Source: Phoronis ovalis
Lineage: Eukaryota; Phoronida; Phoronidae
Direction of reading: 5' to 3'
Assembly (NCBI GenBank): GCA_028565635.1
Contig: JAOXYB010110047.1
Coordinates: 4,509-15,372 of the forward strand
Length of the DNA: 10,864 bases
Below the pieces are notes generated by a model. That model did not search any database. It had not been told where the DNA came from and saw only the letters and a program-made list of their open reading frames with translations. Position 1 is the stretch's first letter, and each line of letters begins with the position of its first letter. This document shows positions 7,421-10,864 of this stretch, piece by piece. The translations under genes and the position numbers were made by a program.

Positions 7421-8649
7421 GTAAGATATTACCAGTGCGTATCTAGAGCCAATATTTAGCTGTAATATCCCCTCTTAAAGAGCCATTCCGGAGTTTTATG
7501 AATTTTACTGTGCATTCATCTTCATTCTTCATTTCAAGAATCTGAAACACTGTAAAAGTATATATGCATGACATATGGAATTTAATATCTATCAATGGTA
7601 TTTCAAAAGTGTTTTGTTATGGTATTCCCCGGGATACTGCATGAAAAAGAATAGCCTAATCTAAAAGATTGAAGACTCTATATAATTGCATTTTGGTTTG
7701 CAGGTACATAATCATGTTTTGATGAATCCTCAACAAATTGAGCATTATCCTTCCTGGCACTGCTGAGGTAAATATGATTATAGAAGGTCCGTACTACATA
7801 CATCAACATTTTATATCCATTCGTAAGTAGACTACCCTGTTTTACGAATCGACATATCCTTTTCATGCAGAGAGGTTTTTGTAGCATTACGTAGGTTAAC
7901 GTGATTGAAAATTAAGTTTTAAAAGTAACTTTTAGCGAAATAACTCATCAAACTTGTTCAGTGTCATACATATGGTTATTGCAATACAATGTGTACAGAC
8001 AATTAACATATGAACCTGCAAGACGAGGTGATATTTTGGAGTGCAAACGTTTCGTTTCAGACTATTATATCACATAGAAAAATAAATGTACCAATACTAC
8101 ATCTTTGTTAAAATTCCAGCTTGGGTGAAACAACGCATGGCGATAGCACTTTGGAAAAACTCCATACGCTCCCACAGATAACAAGAGTTCCAAGAAGATG
8201 GAGCATTCGACATTTTTGAGTATAGGTATGTGTTGTTGGTCCAAACAAAAAATTTACCACAAACGTATAGATGAATATCTACAAGCAATTCTCTTAATGA
8301 ACAACAACATAGTATCAATATCTATATGCCTTTAATACTATAAATATTTTAGCATGTGGTTCCAATCGTAATCCTATATTTTGCAAATATAAAATTGACA
8401 ATATTTTAAGTAGCGAGACAGTATATATCAATTTTACTTTGGTTTTAAACAAGACAGGGACCATATTCTTCATCAGGCAATTGGAAGCAAACCATGTTAA
8501 TCAAACGTTGAAAGGCATGCTTAAAGTGTTGTAGAGTAATACAAATTTGAAGATTATTAATTCTTATTAGATAGATAAACATTGTACACATAAACCCATG
8601 CTGTAGAATATTAAAAACAAAGGGTCGATATCAAGAAAAATATTCGGAG

Positions 8650-8675
8650 ATAGGGAAAATGCAAGGGTTCCCTAT
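8650..8675. repeat. inverted repeat, 8-bp arms
   Basis: ATAGGGAA (8650-8657) and TTCCCTAT (8668-8675) are perfect complements around a 10-base loop. They could form a hairpin. There is no associated gene and no poly-T tract that would suggest an RNA gene. Confidence 0.6.
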
Positions 8676-8971
8676 ATTTGCATTATTATTTATATGAGTG
8701 AAAACAAAATACAAATACATGATAATGAATTAACTCCGACATACTGTCCGACATAAAATTAATTGTCTGTGCAATAGATATTAGTAACACATTGTCCTCA
8801 TTGACATGTCCAAAGCTTAATATTTGTGCCATCTTCTTTTGTAATCCATGTTTTTCTACCAGGCAGTAGATATAGGTTAATATTCGGTAGTTTTTGAAAT
8901 GTAGAAATCAAAATATAACCGTCACCATCCAAATACAAAATTTACCTGTCCCTTACAATTAACATTTAATT

Positions 8972-8986
8972 TTGGGGCAACCCCAA
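8972..8986. repeat. GC-rich hairpin TTGGGG-CAA-CCCCAA
   Basis: Perfect 6-bp arms surround a 3-base loop, with four consecutive G:C pairs in AT-rich DNA. It stands out locally. It lies about 140 bases upstream of the paralogous exon at 9114. The role is unknown. Confidence 0.6.
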
Positions 8987-9113
8987 GGTTCTCCCTTTAA
9001 TAAGTGTAAAATGTGCCTTGAAATATATTTAAGGAAAACAGTACTGTCCCTAAATCATATAATTTTCTTCTTAGCGTTTGAGAGAAATGTCAATAATGAC
9101 ATGTTGTTGTCAG

Positions 9114-9229
9114 ATTCAAAGAAGAAATATTTCCTCGCTCGTAAATCACGTGAAGACCATAATGCTCAATAACGTAATGATGACATTTGATGCCGAAGTT
9201 ATCGTACACAAATGGTTATATTATGTCAG
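9114..9229 (+). CDS. paralogous exon of 2514-2691, shortened but open
   Basis: Bounded by a TTGTTGTCAG acceptor and a near-perfect CAG|GTAAGG donor, both homologous to those of copy 1. Read in phase 0 it is open for 38 codons and leaves two bases. DAE at residues 26-28 aligns in frame with EAE of copy 1, so the net loss before that point is 54 bases, or 18 codons. The missing part includes the sequon and first Cys of copy 1. The TCACGTGA anchor sits in a different frame in the two copies, so compensating indels must have occurred. After DAE another net 8-base loss changes the end phase from 1 to 2, which fits the exon at 9755. It may be a fast-changing gene or a decaying copy that is open by chance. 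Confidence 0.38.
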
Positions 9230-9754
9230 GTAAGGCAAATTCATATGTAATCGATAACCTTTGTTACAGATGTACTAATATATTTCTTTAGACCATGGAA
9301 GCTCATGACCTGCAATCTGCAGCTGACTAGATCTAGGAATGTTTAAATTAGATACAATGGTTTTCCAGTCATAAATTGCAGTTTTGTTTGTTTGATCAGG
9401 TGCTTTTTAGAACATATTTAATGTGATTCACTGCATCTGTAGTTGTCTGAGGCAACGCATTTTGGGGTGTATTAAGTAACAGGTAATGTATGCACCTGTT
9501 TACTTTTTGGCTATGTTTTATGCATACTTTTAGCTTCAAGGAAATACACTCACTAACAAGTGGTAACTTTACACGTATGCCGTTTGAACTAAATTCCTGT
9601 TGGACTTTAAAATTATATAACTAGTTATGCCTTGCCATTTTGAAATATACACAAACTTGATCAAAAATGTTGCTAAAAGTTTCATATAGAAATACAATAT
9701 ATGACACAACATTAAGATCCACTGAACTAAAACTTTACGTTCTTTTATTTGCAG

Positions 9755-9842
9755 TCTTCTCAACAATTACATTGGTAAAAAATGTAACCTAGAAGTGAAG
9801 CTAACTGATATGTATCAGAATGTCAACAGTAATGAATTATAA
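9755..9842 (+). CDS. paralogous terminal exon of 3272-3359
   Basis: The acceptor TTTTATTTGCAG precedes one base that completes a Ser codon with the AG left by 9114-9229. It is followed by 28 codons starting LLNNYIGKK, ending NEL and stopping at TAA 9840-9842. The length equals that of copy 1 with no indel. The two exons together give 67 in-frame codons plus a stop, across splice sites conserved between paralogues. No start exon with a signal peptide was found upstream, so the 5' end is missing or unseen. Confidence 0.38.
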
Positions 9843-9909
9843 AAAACTCAGTTTGACGCTGATGAAAGAAATAGAAAAAAGATGGTTGGCTAAAAGGTAT
9901 ATTGACTCA

Positions 9910-10864
9910 GTACAAACATGTAGAGGTTATAAAACATAACAACAATCAATTCAACCACACGTTACTATTAGACTAAATATCAATATTTGTAAACATTTGG
10001 TTGCCCGAAACTAGTAACATCAATTAACGTGTTGGCACGTAAATGGATACATGCATATGTTAGATGGAATCTTAACTAAATTATTCTTTGTTTCATAATG
10101 TTTAAAGCATCAACTATCTGGCGTAATTTAAGGAAAAAGGAATATCCATTAAACACAAAGTCAAAATTGCATAGTGATCTAATATGAAATAGTACTTTTC
10201 GAATATTTGCAATACATATTTTCTCACAAAATGCTAAAACTGTTGGACGACAATGAAAAGCATTATTCTCGTCAGATGTCGCTGCACAGTGTTACATCAG
10301 AGTTTGACATATGATATGCGCAGCCGTCATTGACCTACAGTTTTCAGGTAAAGAATCCTTTTTCCAATTACGGCCACTTACCCGAAGGTGCATCTTAGAA
10401 AGGACCTCCTATAACGTGGTGTTGTGCTGAAGCTGTGCTATCCGCGGATGCGAAAACATTGAATCTATTTTAAAATTACACGTAAACGGAAAAGTACGAG
10501 AAAGGCTTATATACAGTATAAGCAGTCCTGTGTAGGAACGTCAAAGACAACTGGAATTTCATTAAAAATGCTAATAGCAAGGATATATTCATATAAATGC
10601 GAAATTGTTTTGTTTACCCTTATTATGTACATTGACCGTTGTTCTTCAACAGAGAGATATTTCTACAATTTGTAAAATTTATAAAACTATACATTTAAAA
10701 TGTATTAATGATTTGCACACATTTAAAAAAATGAACATCACAATAAAATACAGCTTCCTGTTAAATAATTACGTACATGTATGTGCACAGTCAGAACAAT
10801 ATTGTATCTTTTCTAGTACCCACTATCGCCCAACAGTATTAGCATTTAGTGTGAGAAACTATGT
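9910..10864. other. gene-free stretch
   Basis: No supported gene. The part 10260-10450 is richer in GC and CpG than the rest and holds several splice-like motifs on both strands: TTTTCAGGTAAAG near 10340 and, on the minus strand, a GTAAGT donor at 10376-10381. No frame is long enough to choose. A perfect inverted repeat, ATACATTT-A-AAATGTAT, lies at 10689-10705. Confidence 0.45.

Larger units (their letters stand above)
7430..9060. other. gene-free AT-rich stretch
   Basis: Only short frames occur. Minus-strand frames at 7678-7887 (69 codons), 8097-8318 (73 codons) and about 8690-8880 lack clear splice sites or family features, and their lengths fit chance in this composition. Two hairpins are visible, at 8650-8675 and 8972-8986. 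No RNA gene or transposon was recognised. Confidence 0.45.
9068..9905 (+). repeat. outer direct repeat, copy 2 (diverged duplicate of 2475-3465)
   Basis: Collinear with 2475-3465 and in the same orientation. The acceptor (AG at 9112-9113), donor (GT at 9230-9231) and second acceptor (AG at 9753-9754) occupy the same places as those at 2513, 2692 and 3271 in copy 1. The intron is 525 bases against 580. Divergence is far greater than between the tandem copies A and B, so this duplication is older. Confidence 0.65.

Noticed and set aside
7678-7887. 69-codon minus-strand frame, with a possible plus-strand exon 7704-7767 between CAG and GTAAAT
   Set aside because: Opposite-strand splice signals compete, the plus exon has stops in every frame (in one only at its very end), and no conservation can be seen.
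8097-8318. 73-codon minus-strand frame
   Set aside because: Its composition looks somewhat coding, but there is no clear acceptor, domain or second copy.
8972-9172. 66-codon plus-strand frame starting at TTG
   Set aside because: It has no ATG start and overlaps the acceptor and paralogous exon in another frame. Only its SRE segment aligns with the SRD frame of copy 1.
10382-10437. Minus-strand mini-exon ending at a GTAAGT donor, Arg-rich
   Set aside because: It is only 56 bases long, the upstream AG has no pyrimidine tract, and there is no partner exon.

Overview
The window looks like AT-rich intergenic and intronic DNA from an invertebrate animal. Evidence: no long open frames, no Shine-Dalgarno-led genes, and several short open stretches bounded by canonical eukaryotic splice sites (GTAAGT or GTATGT donors, pyrimidine-rich AG acceptors). 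A bivalve mollusc or similar marine invertebrate is a guess from base composition and overall texture. No protein family is recognised with confidence. All exon calls were made by eye and need transcript support.

Layout: (1) 1-1930, no supported gene. (2) 2104-3734, a plus-strand exon cluster. It has a signal-peptide-like first exon (2104-2145), the best coding exon of the window (2514-2691, open for 59 codons, GC- and CpG-richer than its surroundings), and less certain downstream exons at 3032, 3272 and 3579. (3) 3821-7292, an old head-to-tail duplication of about 1.75 kb (copy A 3821-5567, copy B 5568-7292). Each copy carries two exon-like segments, X and Y, and decay is reciprocal: A keeps X and breaks Y, B breaks X and keeps Y. 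(4) 7351-7420, a possible first coding exon just beyond the end of copy B. (5) 7430-9060, no convincing gene. (6) 9114-9842, a diverged paralogue of part of the first exon cluster, keeping one homologous intron with donor and acceptor at matching places. (7) 9910-10864, nothing secure.

Reading: the window is a locus shaped by two layers of direct duplication. An older, strongly diverged layer (about 2475-3465 and 9068-9905) surrounds a younger tandem layer (3821-7292). The outer paralogues appear to encode short, rapidly changing, possibly secreted peptides. Whether they are live genes, lineage-specific orphan genes or relics cannot be settled from the sequence alone.
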